Source of the DNA: Mesorhizobium sp. LSJC280B00
GTDB taxonomy: Bacteria; Pseudomonadota; Alphaproteobacteria; Rhizobiales; Rhizobiaceae
Assembly (NCBI RefSeq): GCF_000502835.1
Contig: NZ_AYVL01000007.1
Span: 87,197 to 131,815 of the forward strand
Direction: 5' to 3'
DNA length: 44,619 bases
Shown here: positions 36,659 through 44,619 of the stretch, in pieces
Layout: the number at the start of each line of letters is the position of its first letter
Numbering within the stretch: the first letter of the stretch is position 1
Made by a program: the position numbers and the translations under genes
The notes under the pieces: model-generated
What the model was told of the DNA's origin: nothing
Seen by the model: the letters and a program-made list of their open reading frames with translations, nothing else
Database searches by the model: none

Positions 36659-37525
36659 ATGAACGCAGATCCTAAAAGCACGCCCGCCCCGGCAACCCGA
36701 GGCACCCCGTTCACGCGCCCGATCCCAGGCAAGCTGCGGCGGCTCCGTTCAGACGGCGCGTTTCTGCTGGTCGTTCTCGGCAGCATGGTTGCGGGCCTGG
36801 TCCCCGTGCGCGCCCAGGATCTCCCAACCGCGCCGTCCTTTGTCGATGATTTCACCAGCCTCAGTCGCGCGCGCTGGTACATTTCCGACGGCTGGACGAA
36901 CGGCAAGCATCAGAACTGCACCTGGTCCAAAAGCCTGATCGGGCTTTCCGACGGCATGCTGACGCTCGGTTTCGAGAAGCGCAAGCTGAAGGATCGCGAA
37001 TTCGCCTGCGCCGAGATCCAGACCAAGCAGCGCTTCGGCTACGGCACTTACGAGGCGCGGATGAAGACCGACACGGGCTCCGGCGTCAACGCGGCATTCT
37101 TCAGCTTCGTCGGCGATGCCGACAAGCAGCCGCATGATGAAATCGACTTCGAGGTGCTGACCAAGGACACGTCCAAGGTTCAGGTCAACGCCTACATAGC
37201 CGGCAAAGGCAAGAACGAGAAACTGGTCGACGTCGCTGGCGGCACCGACAAGGCCTTCAACGACTACGCCTTCGTCTGGGAAAAGGACCGGCTGCGCTGG
37301 TACGTCAACGGCAAGCTTGTCCACGAGATCACCGATCCGGCGAAGCTGCCCACCCATTCGCAAAGGATCTATTTCAGCCTTTGGGGCAGCGATACAATGA
37401 AGGGCTGGATGGGGCCGTTCTCCGATCCCGGCCGCAAGCTCACCATGCAGGTGGATCGCGTTGCATTCACCGCACTTGGCCAGCCCTGCCAATTCCCCGA
37501 ATCGCTGGCATGCAACACAAACTAG
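36659..37525 (+). CDS. exoK: ExoK-like family 16 beta-glycanase
   Basis: The 288-residue secreted glycoside hydrolase has an extended basic N-region and a hydrophobic core (FLLVVLGSMVAGLVPVRA, cleavage near residue 52). The GH16 fold carries the catalytic signature DEIDFEV (Glu-Ile-Asp-x-Glu) near nt 37136-37156 and the typical RFGYGTYEARMKTDTGSG and FVWEKDRLRWYVNGKLV blocks. ExoK cleaves nascent succinoglycan to control chain length; here the polymer differs, so the exact bond is unknown. ugd follows after 85 nt. Confidence 0.9.
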   Translation: MNADPKSTPAPATRGTPFTRPIPGKLRRLRSDGAFLLVVLGSMVAGLVPVRAQDLPTAPSFVDDFTSLSRARWYISDGWTNGKHQNCTWSKSLIGLSDGMLTLGFEKRKLKDREFACAEIQTKQRFGYGTYEARMKTDTGSGVNAAFFSFVGDADKQPHDEIDFEVLTKDTSKVQVNAYIAGKGKNEKLVDVAGGTDKAFNDYAFVWEKDRLRWYVNGKLVHEITDPAKLPTHSQRIYFSLWGSDTMKGWMGPFSDPGRKLTMQVDRVAFTALGQPCQFPESLACNTN

Positions 37526-37610
37526 AAGCGCATCTGAACCGGCCGGGCCGAAGGTGGTCGGAAAACCGAAGCTCGAACAGGCCCGAAACACTGAACAGGA
37601 ATGAAACCGA

Positions 37611-38942
37611 ATGAATTTGACTGTCTTTGGAATCGGCTATGTCGGTCTTGTACAGGCGGCGGTGCTTGCCGAAGTCGGCCATCAGGTGGTCTGCGTCGAC
37701 ATCGATGCAAAAAAGGTCGAGCGGCTCAACCAGGGTCATGTCCCGATCTTCGAGCCTGGGCTCGAAAGCATGGTCAAGGAGAACCATGCCGCCGGCCGCA
37801 TCAAGTTCACCACCGACGCCGCCGCGGCGATCAAGCATGGCCAGATCCAGATGATCGCCGTCGGCACGCCGCCGGGCGAGGATGGTTCGGCCGACCTCAA
37901 ATATGTGCTGGCCGTCGCCGAGGCCATCGGTCGTGAGATGGACGAGCCCAAGATCGTCGTCGGCAAGTCGACCGTGCCCGTCGGCACCTGCGAAAGGATA
38001 AAGGCCAGGATCGCCGCAACGCTGAAGGCGCGCGGGCGCGAGGATCTGGCTTTCGACGTCGCCTCCAATCCGGAATTCCTCAAGGAAGGGTCCGCTGTGA
38101 GCGACTGCATGAAGCCCGACCGGATCATCGTCGGCACCAGCAACGAGGACACCGAGGCGGTGATGCGCGAGCTCTACGCGCCGTTCAACCGCAACCACGA
38201 AAAGATGATCGTGATGGATGTGCGCAGTGCCGAGTTCACCAAATACGCGGCCAATTGCATGCTGGCGACCAAGATCAGCTTCATGAATGAAATGGCCAAC
38301 CTGGCCGAGCAACTGGGCGCCGACATCGAGGAGGTCCGCAAGGGCATCGGCAGCGACCCGCGGATCGGCTACCACTTCATCTATCCGGGCCTCGGCTATG
38401 GCGGCTCGTGCTTCCCGAAGGATGTGCGTGCCCTGATCAAGACTGCCGAGGCCGTCAAGTTCGACGCCAAGCTGCTGCGTGCCGTCGAGGAGCGCAACAA
38501 CCAGCAGAAGTCGGTCCTGTTCGAGAAGGTGGACCGCTATTTCAAGGGCAATCTCAAAGGCAAGACATTTGCGCTGTGGGGCTTGGCCTTCAAACCCAAT
38601 ACCGACGACATGCGCGAGGCCCCGGCCCGCACGCTGATGGAAGCGCTCTGGGCCGCTGGTGCCAATGTGCAGGCCTATGATCCGGAGGCGATGCAGGAAT
38701 GCCAGGCGATCTACGGGCTGCGCGACGACCTGCAACTGTGCGGCACCAAGGAGGCCGCGCTGCGAGGCGCCGATGCGCTCTTGATCGTGACCGAGTGGAA
38801 AAGCTTCAGCGCGCCGTCTTTCGATGCGCTGAAGAACGCGCTGACCACGCCCGTCATCTTCGACGGACGCAATCTCTACGACCCCAAGGTCATCGCCCGC
38901 CACGGCATCGAATACCACAGCATCGGCAGAATGGCGGCGTGA
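37611..38942 (+). CDS. ugd: UDP-glucose 6-dehydrogenase
   Basis: The 443-residue enzyme oxidises UDP-glucose twice to UDP-glucuronate with NAD+. It shows the N-terminal Rossmann motif [22 protein letters not shown], the [11 protein letters not shown] block and catalytic Cys in [10 protein letters not shown], with a C-terminal UDP-binding domain. The start at 37611 has AGGAA upstream. Its place inside an exo cluster implies a glucuronate-containing acidic polymer, unlike succinoglycan, which has none. The next gene is 31 nt away. Confidence 0.95.
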   Translation: MNLTVFGIGYVGLVQAAVLAEVGHQVVCVDIDAKKVERLNQGHVPIFEPGLESMVKENHAAGRIKFTTDAAAAIKHGQIQMIAVGTPPGEDGSADLKYVLAVAEAIGREMDEPKIVVGKSTVPVGTCERIKARIAATLKARGREDLAFDVASNPEFLKEGSAVSDCMKPDRIIVGTSNEDTEAVMRELYAPFNRNHEKMIVMDVRSAEFTKYAANCMLATKISFMNEMANLAEQLGADIEEVRKGIGSDPRIGYHFIYPGLGYGGSCFPKDVRALIKTAEAVKFDAKLLRAVEERNNQQKSVLFEKVDRYFKGNLKGKTFALWGLAFKPNTDDMREAPARTLMEALWAAGANVQAYDPEAMQECQAIYGLRDDLQLCGTKEAALRGADALLIVTEWKSFSAPSFDALKNALTTPVIFDGRNLYDPKVIARHGIEYHSIGRMAA

Positions 38943-38973
38943 CGCTAGGGCGGTCCAGCAAGGAGCCAGGTCC

Positions 38974-40053
38974 ATGAAAGTTCTGTTTGCGGGCGGCAAC
39001 GGCTACACGCCGCAGTTCAGCGGTGGCGTTCAGTCGAGCACGCATCATCTGGTCGAGCAGCTGCGCGAGCACGGTCATGACGCCTCGGTTCTGGCGGCGC
39101 TGTTCGGTGACGGCATGTTCGGCTTCAAGGCGCGCGCCAAGATGAAGCTGCTTCGCCAGCGAGCGGTCATCGACAGCTATCCCGGCTATCCGGTCGTGCG
39201 GGCATGGTTTCCCTGGGAGGCGGCGCGCTTCGCGGTCGAACGGCTCGATCCCGATGTCGCCGTCGTGCAGTGCCACAAATCGGTGCCGATCGGAAAGGCG
39301 CTGCAGGCGCTCGGCGTGCCGCTGGTGGTCTATCTGCGGAACGTCGAATTCCACGAACTGGCCGGCGACCTGCGCGAATTGCATTCGGCGCTTTATATCG
39401 CCAACTCCGAATTCACTGCGCGCACCTATAAGGAAAGGTTCGGCATCGATTCGACCGTGATCCCGCCGACCATCAATCCCGGGCTCTACAGCACGCCGAC
39501 CACCGGTGAATTCGTCACGCTGATCAATCCTTACAATGAAAAAGGGTTCGAACTCGCCGTGCGCATCGCCGGCCAATGCCCCGAAATTCCGTTCCTGTTC
39601 GTCGAAAGCTGGAAGCTCGACGACGACCACCGGGCGCAGATCGAACGGATCATCGCGCCGCTGCGCAACGTCAGGCTGGAAAGCCGCACCAGCGACATGA
39701 AGACCGTCTATGGCCGCACCAAGATCCTGCTGGCGCCCAGCAAATGGGAAGAAGCTTGGGGGCGGGTGGCATCCGAGGCCCATTGCAGCGGCATTCCAGT
39801 CGTCGGGTCCCGTCGCGGCGGCCTGCCGGAAGCGATTGGCGCCGGCGGCGTGGTGCTCGACTATGACGCACCGCTCGACGACTGGGTCGCCGCGGTCAGG
39901 CGACTATGGAGCGACAAGGCCGAGTACGATCGGCTGTCGGCGGCGGCGCAGCTGTTTTCGGAGCGGCCGCAAATGAACCCCGACAGCCAGTTCGCGACCT
40001 TCCTCCGCGTTCTCGACAACGCCAGGCAAGGCGCGCTGGAGCGTGCCGCCTGA
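38974..40053 (+). CDS. Family 4 glycosyltransferase
   Basis: The 359-residue GT-B enzyme has an N-terminal acceptor domain (FAGGNGYTPQFSGGVQSSTH) and a C-terminal donor domain with TKILLAPSKWEEAWGRVASE and GSRRGGLPEAIGAGG, the glycosyltransferase group 1 E-x7-E region. It is probably cytoplasmic and adds one sugar to the lipid-linked repeat; donor and linkage are unknown. The ATG at 38974 has AAGGAG 8 nt upstream. It is 31 nt after ugd, suggesting one transcript and perhaps glucuronosyl transfer (inference). Confidence 0.85.
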   Translation: MKVLFAGGNGYTPQFSGGVQSSTHHLVEQLREHGHDASVLAALFGDGMFGFKARAKMKLLRQRAVIDSYPGYPVVRAWFPWEAARFAVERLDPDVAVVQCHKSVPIGKALQALGVPLVVYLRNVEFHELAGDLRELHSALYIANSEFTARTYKERFGIDSTVIPPTINPGLYSTPTTGEFVTLINPYNEKGFELAVRIAGQCPEIPFLFVESWKLDDDHRAQIERIIAPLRNVRLESRTSDMKTVYGRTKILLAPSKWEEAWGRVASEAHCSGIPVVGSRRGGLPEAIGAGGVVLDYDAPLDDWVAAVRRLWSDKAEYDRLSAAAQLFSERPQMNPDSQFATFLRVLDNARQGALERAA

Positions 40054-40240
40054 TGCATTTCGTCCAAAACCATGCACGTTGCCCAAAAGCCGGCTCTCGC
40101 GCCTGACCGGGGTGGGAGCTGCCTTGGGACAACGACACGCACAACACCAGACGCTTGAGGCGCCTCGCACGGTAGCGACGGGCGTCAGCCCTCATCCGCG
40201 CGAGCAGATCGCCGACCGGCCTCGAAAGATCGTCCATCCG

Positions 40241-41410
40241 ATGAAGATTTGCTTCGTAGTTGATAAGTTCCCCTCTTTGTCGGAGACCTTCGTCCTCGAC
40301 CAGATAGAAGGGTGCCTCGAGCGCGGCATGCAAGTCGGCGTCGTCTGCAACGAGACGTCCTTCGGCAAGGACCGCAACATCGACGATCGCCGCTGGCAGG
40401 CTCTCCCTGGCAAGGTCGTCTGCTGGTGGGGCGGGCTGGGGCGCTTTCGCCCGACGCTCAGGAGATGGTCGGGCAGGTTCTGGGATAAGCTCTCGACCGC
40501 TATCGACATCGCTTTTGCGCGCAAATTGCAGGACGCCGATGTGATCGTCGCGCATTTCGGCAATAACGGCATGCGCGTCGCCCGCGCCATGAAACGAGGC
40601 CGGATTTCCGCTCCGCTGGTGACCATATTCCACGGCCGCGATGTTGGCGAACCGCTGCATGACAACACGCTCACGCGCTACAAGGTTGTCTTCGACAAGG
40701 GCGTTCTCCAGCTCCCGGTGAACGCGTTTTTCCGCGACGCCCTGATCGGCGTCGGCGCACCCCCCGCGCAAGTCATGGTTCACCATATGGGCGTGCGGCC
40801 CGGTGAGATCGGCTACCATTGGCGTTCCTGGGACCGGGACACGCTGTCCTTCATCTCGGTCTGCCGGCTGACCGAAAAGAAGGGCATCGAATTCGCCCTT
40901 CGGGCGCTCGCCAGCCTGCCGCGGCGCGACTGGGTCTATTCGGTGATTGGCGGCGGCGAATTGCTGGAAGAGTTGAAGAAGCTCGCCGCAAATCTCGGCA
41001 TTGCCGACCGGGTGACTTTCCTCGGGCCGCGTCCGCACGCCGAGGTCAAGCAGCGCCTGCGCAATGCCCACGTATTCCTGCTGCCTAGCGTTGCCGCGCG
41101 AGACGGCGATCTCGAGGGTATTCCGGTGGCGCTGATGGAGGCTATGGCCGCCGGGCTGATCGTCGTCAGCACCTATCACTCGGGCATCCCCGAACTGATC
41201 GAGGATCAGGAGACAGGCTTCCTCGCACCGGAGCGAGACGTTGCGGCGTTGGCCCGCAAGCTTGTCTGGGTGGCCGAGAACCCGGACAAATGCGAGCGCA
41301 TCGCACGTGCGGCGCGCCGCAAGATCGAGCAGGATTTCAACGCGGACGTACTCAACGAACGTTTTGCGCAGATCGTTGCTCAACTGGCCGAAGCCAGGCA
41401 GCCGGCATGA
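40241..41410 (+). CDS. Family 4 glycosyltransferase (colanic acid/amylovoran type)
   Basis: The 389-residue GT-B enzyme opens MKICFVVDKFPSLSETFVLD, typical of the WcaL/AmsK group. An ISVCRLTEKKGIEFALRAL donor-domain start and the group 1 signature GIPVALMEAMAAGLIVVSTY follow. The substrate is unknown. The ATG at 40241 begins the conserved N-terminus; the frame is open upstream to 40043 but without homology. A gap of about 190 nt after the previous transferase holds no recognised element. Its stop overlaps the start of the flippase gene (ATGA), showing translational coupling. Confidence 0.87.
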   Translation: MKICFVVDKFPSLSETFVLDQIEGCLERGMQVGVVCNETSFGKDRNIDDRRWQALPGKVVCWWGGLGRFRPTLRRWSGRFWDKLSTAIDIAFARKLQDADVIVAHFGNNGMRVARAMKRGRISAPLVTIFHGRDVGEPLHDNTLTRYKVVFDKGVLQLPVNAFFRDALIGVGAPPAQVMVHHMGVRPGEIGYHWRSWDRDTLSFISVCRLTEKKGIEFALRALASLPRRDWVYSVIGGGELLEELKKLAANLGIADRVTFLGPRPHAEVKQRLRNAHVFLLPSVAARDGDLEGIPVALMEAMAAGLIVVSTYHSGIPELIEDQETGFLAPERDVAALARKLVWVAENPDKCERIARAARRKIEQDFNADVLNERFAQIVAQLAEARQPA

Positions 41411-42870
41411 ACGCCAACCCGCCCCCCCAGTTCGGTCGCGTCGCCCTGCGCGGCGGCGTGGTGACGATCGGCGCGCAAGGCTTTAAGATGGCGATCCAGT
41501 TTCTCTCCGTCATCGTGCTTGCGCGTCTGCTCGTGCCCGAGGATTTCGGCCTGGTGGCTTCCGTCGGGCCGATCGTGGCCTTTGTCGGGCTGCTTCAAAA
41601 TCTTGGCCTGCAACAGGCCGTGGTCCAGCGCAAGGATATCAGCACCGAGCAGCTCAACCAGGTATTCTGGATCAGTGCGCTGGTGGGGATAGGCAGTGCC
41701 GTGGTGGTTGCATGCCTGGCGCCCGCCATCGCTGCCTTCTATGGCGATCAACGCATGGTGGGGATCACCATCGGCTCTGCCTTGCCGCTGCTGCTTGGCA
41801 GCCTCGCCGCGGTGCCGCTGGCGCTGATGAACCGTCACTTGCGCTTTGGCCAGCTCGCGCTGAACGACGTGATAACCGCTGCTGCCGGACTTGCGACTAC
41901 CGCAATCGCCGCCTATGCGGGGCTGGGCTACTGGTCGCTGGTCATCGGCCCTGCGGTATCGGCCGTTGTCGCGCTGGCCGCGGCATGGCAGGTGGCGCGC
42001 TGGACGCCGTCGCGGCCGGACCTGAAGGTCGATACCGACATATTGTCTTTCGGCGCCAATCTGACCGGCTTCAATCTGGCCAACTTCTTCTCGCGCAATC
42101 TCGACAACATCCTGATCGGAAAATATTCGGGCGCGATCGAGCTCGGCTATTATGACCGCGCCTACAAGCTCCTGCTGTTTCCGCTGCAGAACATCAACCA
42201 GCCGCTGACACGCGTGATGGTGCCGCTGCTGAGCCGCATCCATGAGGACAAGGCGCGGTTTCGCGACATCTATGTGCGAACCAATTGGATGCTGGCGGCC
42301 ATCACTATGCCCGGCATCGCGGCGCTGACGCTGACGTCGGACCAGGTCGTCGGGCTTCTCTTCGGCGAGCGCTGGACGGCGGTGGCGCCGATCTTCGCCT
42401 GGCTGGGCATCGCCAGCCTGATCCAGTCCGTCTCGAGCACCACCGGCTGGATCTTCATCTGCCAGGGCAAGACCAAGACCATGTTCCACTGGGGCATCTA
42501 CTCGTCGCTGACGACGGTCGCCGCCTTCATCATCGGCCTGCACTGGGGCGCCGTCGGTGTCGCGGCGGCCTATGCGATCAGCGGCTATGTGCTGCGCGTC
42601 CCGGTGCTTGCCGTTCTTGTCCACCGGGTCGGCCCGGTGACCGCAGCCGACTTCCTGGTCATGCAGGGGCTTTTCATCGCGTCATCGCTGCTTGCCTGGT
42701 CCGTGTACCGGGAGTTGCCGGCATCGCTGACCAGCCAGTCAGACCTGCTCGCGGTGGTCCTGGCGGTTGCCCTCAATTATTCGATCGGCCTGGTCCTCAT
42801 GCTTGCCCTTCGCCAGTCGCGCAGCGCCCTGTTCACCACGCTTTCCAGCGCCATGCGCAACGCCCGCTAG
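41407..42870 (+). CDS. Wzx/ExoT-type polysaccharide flippase
   Basis: The 487-residue inner-membrane protein of the MOP superfamily has about 12-14 membrane segments and the family N-terminus (ALRGGVVTIGAQGFKMAIQF, VLARLLVPEDFGLVA). It also has RNLDNILIGKYSGAIELGYY and QNINQPLTRVMVPLLSRI. It should move the lipid-linked repeat unit across the inner membrane, as ExoT does. Its ATG overlaps the stop of the preceding glycosyltransferase by 4 nt. The last 132 bp overlap, in antisense, the 3' end of the pyruvyltransferase gene on the other strand. Confidence 0.9.
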   Translation: MNANPPPQFGRVALRGGVVTIGAQGFKMAIQFLSVIVLARLLVPEDFGLVASVGPIVAFVGLLQNLGLQQAVVQRKDISTEQLNQVFWISALVGIGSAVVVACLAPAIAAFYGDQRMVGITIGSALPLLLGSLAAVPLALMNRHLRFGQLALNDVITAAAGLATTAIAAYAGLGYWSLVIGPAVSAVVALAAAWQVARWTPSRPDLKVDTDILSFGANLTGFNLANFFSRNLDNILIGKYSGAIELGYYDRAYKLLLFPLQNINQPLTRVMVPLLSRIHEDKARFRDIYVRTNWMLAAITMPGIAALTLTSDQVVGLLFGERWTAVAPIFAWLGIASLIQSVSSTTGWIFICQGKTKTMFHWGIYSSLTTVAAFIIGLHWGAVGVAAAYAISGYVLRVPVLAVLVHRVGPVTAADFLVMQGLFIASSLLAWSVYRELPASLTSQSDLLAVVLAVALNYSIGLVLMLALRQSRSALFTTLSSAMRNAR

Positions 42871-44145
42871 GCCGGCAATCACCGGCCTCAAAAGCTCACC
42901 TGCCGACATCGCCGACGCATGCTCCTCAAGCACTGCCTGAAGGCTCGTCCTGCGATAGAGGTCGAGATTGGCGGTAAGTCTGCCGAGCTTCTCGCTCGCT
43001 TCCTCGGGCGTCACCGTGTCGATGTCGAGCAGCAGGTCGGCGACGCCGATCCGCTTGGCGAGTTCCTTGGTCTTGAATTCATAGGCGATCGGCAGCACCG
43101 GCGTGCCGACGCAGAGCGACATGATCATCATGTGCATGCGCGTTGCGACAACGAAGTCGAAGCCTTTCACCAGTGCCATCAGTTGCTCCGGCGTGTGGAA
43201 CGAAGCGTCCACGCTGACATGCTTGGCGATCTCCGGATCGAGTTCGGCAACGATAGCCCGCGCCGTCTTGGAATCATCATGGGCGTATTCCGGCACGCCC
43301 TGGCAGGTGGAGACGAAGGTGACCTCCTTGGCGTGGTCCCTGACCAGGATGGTCGCGATCGCGCGGATCGAGTCGATGTAGCGGCGCATGCCGCCCTCGC
43401 CGTCGCTGACATAGTTCCAGTGACGGACGGAAATGGCGACGCGGCCGGTGACGGTCGCCGACTGGCCGGAGGCCAGAATTTTTCCGATCCTGTCGGTGTC
43501 GGCCAGGGCAAAGACGGCGTCGGCCACGACGTGGCATTTGCCGGGGTCTTTCACCATGTCCACAATGTGGCCTCGCGAACGTTCGTCGCGCAGCAGGATG
43601 AGCGGGCTCCGATCGAAGATTGGGCTCAACTCCTGGCGATTGTAACTTTTGTTGAACGGGCCGAGCGATTGCGTGAAGAAGACGGGGTCCTTGCCCAGAA
43701 TCGCGTCGATCCGGAATTGATTGAGTCGCCGTTCCAGATTGTAAGTCTCGACAAGATAGGTTCCGCCTGTCGTGACCACGAGGTCGGCGCCTTTGTAGAT
43801 CTCGAGACCACGGCGATTGCTTGAGCTGAACAAACGCCCGAGAACGCCGCGGATGCCGAACCGCCGCAGGGCATTGAGGACGAGCCGATTGTAGATCGGC
43901 TTGAACAGGTTCTTCAGCCCGCTGCCGTATTTGTAGCGGAACAGCGATTCCGACAGCAGCTTGTGGAATTCGAGATCAGGATACTCTTTCTTCGTGTAGA
44001 GCCTCGCCGCCACCTCCGGCTGGCTGTCGAAGACGCAGAACTGGATATCGTCTTGCACGATCGTCTTGAAAACATGGCGGATCGCCAGGAGAATCGCTGC
44101 ATCCCCGGTATTCAGGCAGACGGTGTTTTCAACCGCGATCTTCAT
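42739..44145 (-). CDS. Polysaccharide pyruvyl transferase family protein
   Basis: The 468-residue protein has the PS_pyruv_trans fold: NTVCLNTGDAAILLAIRHVF at the N-terminus, VVTTGGTYLVETYNLE, LLRDERSRGH and the C-terminal VVATRMHMMIMSLCVGTPVL. Such enzymes add pyruvate ketals from phosphoenolpyruvate to sugars of acidic exopolysaccharides (ExoV does so for succinoglycan). The ATG at 44145 has GAGGT 7 nt upstream. Residues about 426-468 are encoded antisense to the end of the flippase gene and are charged and low-complexity (KRGEQGAARLAKGKHEDQAD). The functional domain probably ends near 425, and the tail may be an extension gained by loss of an earlier stop. Confidence 0.85.
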   Translation of the reverse strand: MKIAVENTVCLNTGDAAILLAIRHVFKTIVQDDIQFCVFDSQPEVAARLYTKKEYPDLEFHKLLSESLFRYKYGSGLKNLFKPIYNRLVLNALRRFGIRGVLGRLFSSSNRRGLEIYKGADLVVTTGGTYLVETYNLERRLNQFRIDAILGKDPVFFTQSLGPFNKSYNRQELSPIFDRSPLILLRDERSRGHIVDMVKDPGKCHVVADAVFALADTDRIGKILASGQSATVTGRVAISVRHWNYVSDGEGGMRRYIDSIRAIATILVRDHAKEVTFVSTCQGVPEYAHDDSKTARAIVAELDPEIAKHVSVDASFHTPEQLMALVKGFDFVVATRMHMMIMSLCVGTPVLPIAYEFKTKELAKRIGVADLLLDIDTVTPEEASEKLGRLTANLDLYRRTSLQAVLEEHASAMSAGELLRPVIAGLAGVAHGAGKRGEQGAARLAKGKHEDQADRIIEGNRQDHREQV

Positions 44146-44333
44146 GGAATGACCTCATTTCGTGAGTAGTCCCGTGCTTCCATCGACGGGTGCGAAGGGG
44201 CGGATTGCAGGCGGGTTGGCCGAAAATGCTGCACGCCAAGGATGGTCCTCGCGTCGTGATTATTGGCGCGCAGCCCGATGGCAGGCCAACGCGCGGTCCA
44301 TGTGGCCCAAGCAGAGCGAGATTAACCCATCGA

Positions 44334-44348
44334 TTTTGCAGTGCAACA
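44334..44348. promoter_or_regulatory. Exo-region palindrome, distal site before the ExoL-like gene
   Basis: TTTTGC-AGT-GCAACA differs from the perfect exoY-type palindrome at one arm base. Its centre is 50 bp from the next site, close to five helical turns, so both could be contacted on one face of the DNA. Confidence 0.45.
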
Positions 44349-44383
44349 AAAAACGGGGATCTTTGCTACGCTGCAACCAAAAA

Positions 44384-44398
44384 TGTTGCGATGCAGCA
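44384..44398. promoter_or_regulatory. Exo-region palindrome, proximal site before the ExoL-like gene
   Basis: TGTTGC-GAT-GCAGCA, 50-64 bp upstream of the ATG at 44448, sits where the exoY palindrome sits relative to exoY. It is nearly identical to the site at 35977. Confidence 0.5.
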
Positions 44399-44447
44399 AG
44401 AGCTGTACTAGCATTGTCGCGGGCGGGCCAACAGCGGTCGAGTTTTC

Positions 44448-44619
44448 ATGCTGCATGTCTTGTACTTGGTACACGACGTCTCCGACCCGGCAGTGCGCCG
44501 GCGGATCATAATGCTCAAGGCAGGCGGCGCCCAGGTTACGCTGGCGGGCTTTCGTCGTACGGCAAGCGCAGTTGCTGATGTCGAGGGCTTGCAGCCGATC
44601 GATCTCGGCCCGACTCGTG
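44448..44619 (+). CDS. ExoL-like glycosyltransferase, N-terminal part (cut by window end)
   Basis: From the ATG at 44448 the frame is open to the last base (57 codons). The start MLHVLYLVHDVSDPAVRRRI followed by MLKAGGAQVTLAGFRR is typical of ExoL-type glucosyltransferases, which add a sugar to the growing lipid-linked repeat. No clear ribosome-binding site is visible. The gene continues to the right of the window. Confidence 0.7.
   Translation, partial: MLHVLYLVHDVSDPAVRRRIIMLKAGGAQVTLAGFRRTASAVADVEGLQPIDLGPTR

Larger units (their letters stand above)
44146..44447. other. Divergent intergenic region with two exo-type palindromes
   Basis: About 300 bp between the pyruvyltransferase and the ExoL-like gene. 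The part from 44330 to 44400 is AT-richer and carries two palindromes (44334-44348 and 44384-44398). No gene is supported here. Confidence 0.55.

Overview
The window looks like chromosomal DNA of a rhizobial alphaproteobacterium, most likely Mesorhizobium or a close relative. This is an inference from high GC, a NasST/Nrt/Nir/Nas nitrate-assimilation block, a succinoglycan-type exo gene set (ExoQ, F, Y, X, U, K, an ExoL-like protein), poly-HAMP hybrid kinases and short palindromic repeats of rhizobial style. No rRNA, tRNA or CRISPR array was seen.

Layout. (1) 1-7343: a 5'-truncated poly-HAMP hybrid histidine kinase, a second hybrid kinase just behind it, and a HerA-like ATPase gene carrying a one-base frameshift. 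(2) 7591-11232, minus strand: a LivK-type periplasmic binding protein followed by a membrane-bound HAMP-PAS class III adenylate cyclase, probably a ligand-sensing pair. (3) 11473-11830: remnant of a sugar ABC permease. (4) 11947-25003: nitrate assimilation, with nasT, nasS, nrtA, nrtB, an nrtD-like ATPase, a NarK-type nitrate transporter, nirB, nirD and nasA. Two related regulatory blocks, one before nrtA and one before narK, each contain an NtrC-like dyad, a sigma-54 promoter, a two-hairpin ANTAR (NasT) target and an overlapping intrinsic terminator. The second block is followed by the decayed first ~65 codons of an nrtA. The nasA gene has an in-frame insertion of about 300 bp built from palindromic repeats. 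(5) 25107-29676: a small membrane protein, then a metabolic group (hydroxyacid dehydrogenase, aldehyde dehydrogenase, DUF1349 protein, short-chain dehydrogenase). (6) 30005-44619: acidic exopolysaccharide biosynthesis, with polymerase ExoQ, export protein ExoF, priming transferase ExoY, repressor ExoX, glycosyltransferase ExoU, a small coiled-coil protein, glycanase ExoK, UDP-glucose dehydrogenase, two family-4 glycosyltransferases, a flippase, a pyruvyltransferase and the start of an ExoL-like glycosyltransferase.

How the parts work together. Nitrate is probably sensed in the cytoplasm by NasS, which releases NasT to antiterminate the two leaders, while nitrogen limitation acts through NtrC and sigma-54. 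Nitrate enters by NrtABD or NarK, is reduced to nitrite by NasA and to ammonium by NirBD. In the exo region ExoY primes the lipid carrier, the glycosyltransferases build the repeat unit, the flippase and ExoQ export and polymerise it, ExoF takes part in export and ExoK trims it. Ugd implies glucuronate in the polymer. A palindrome of form TGTTGC-N3-GCARCA occurs in several exo intergenic regions and may be a shared operator.
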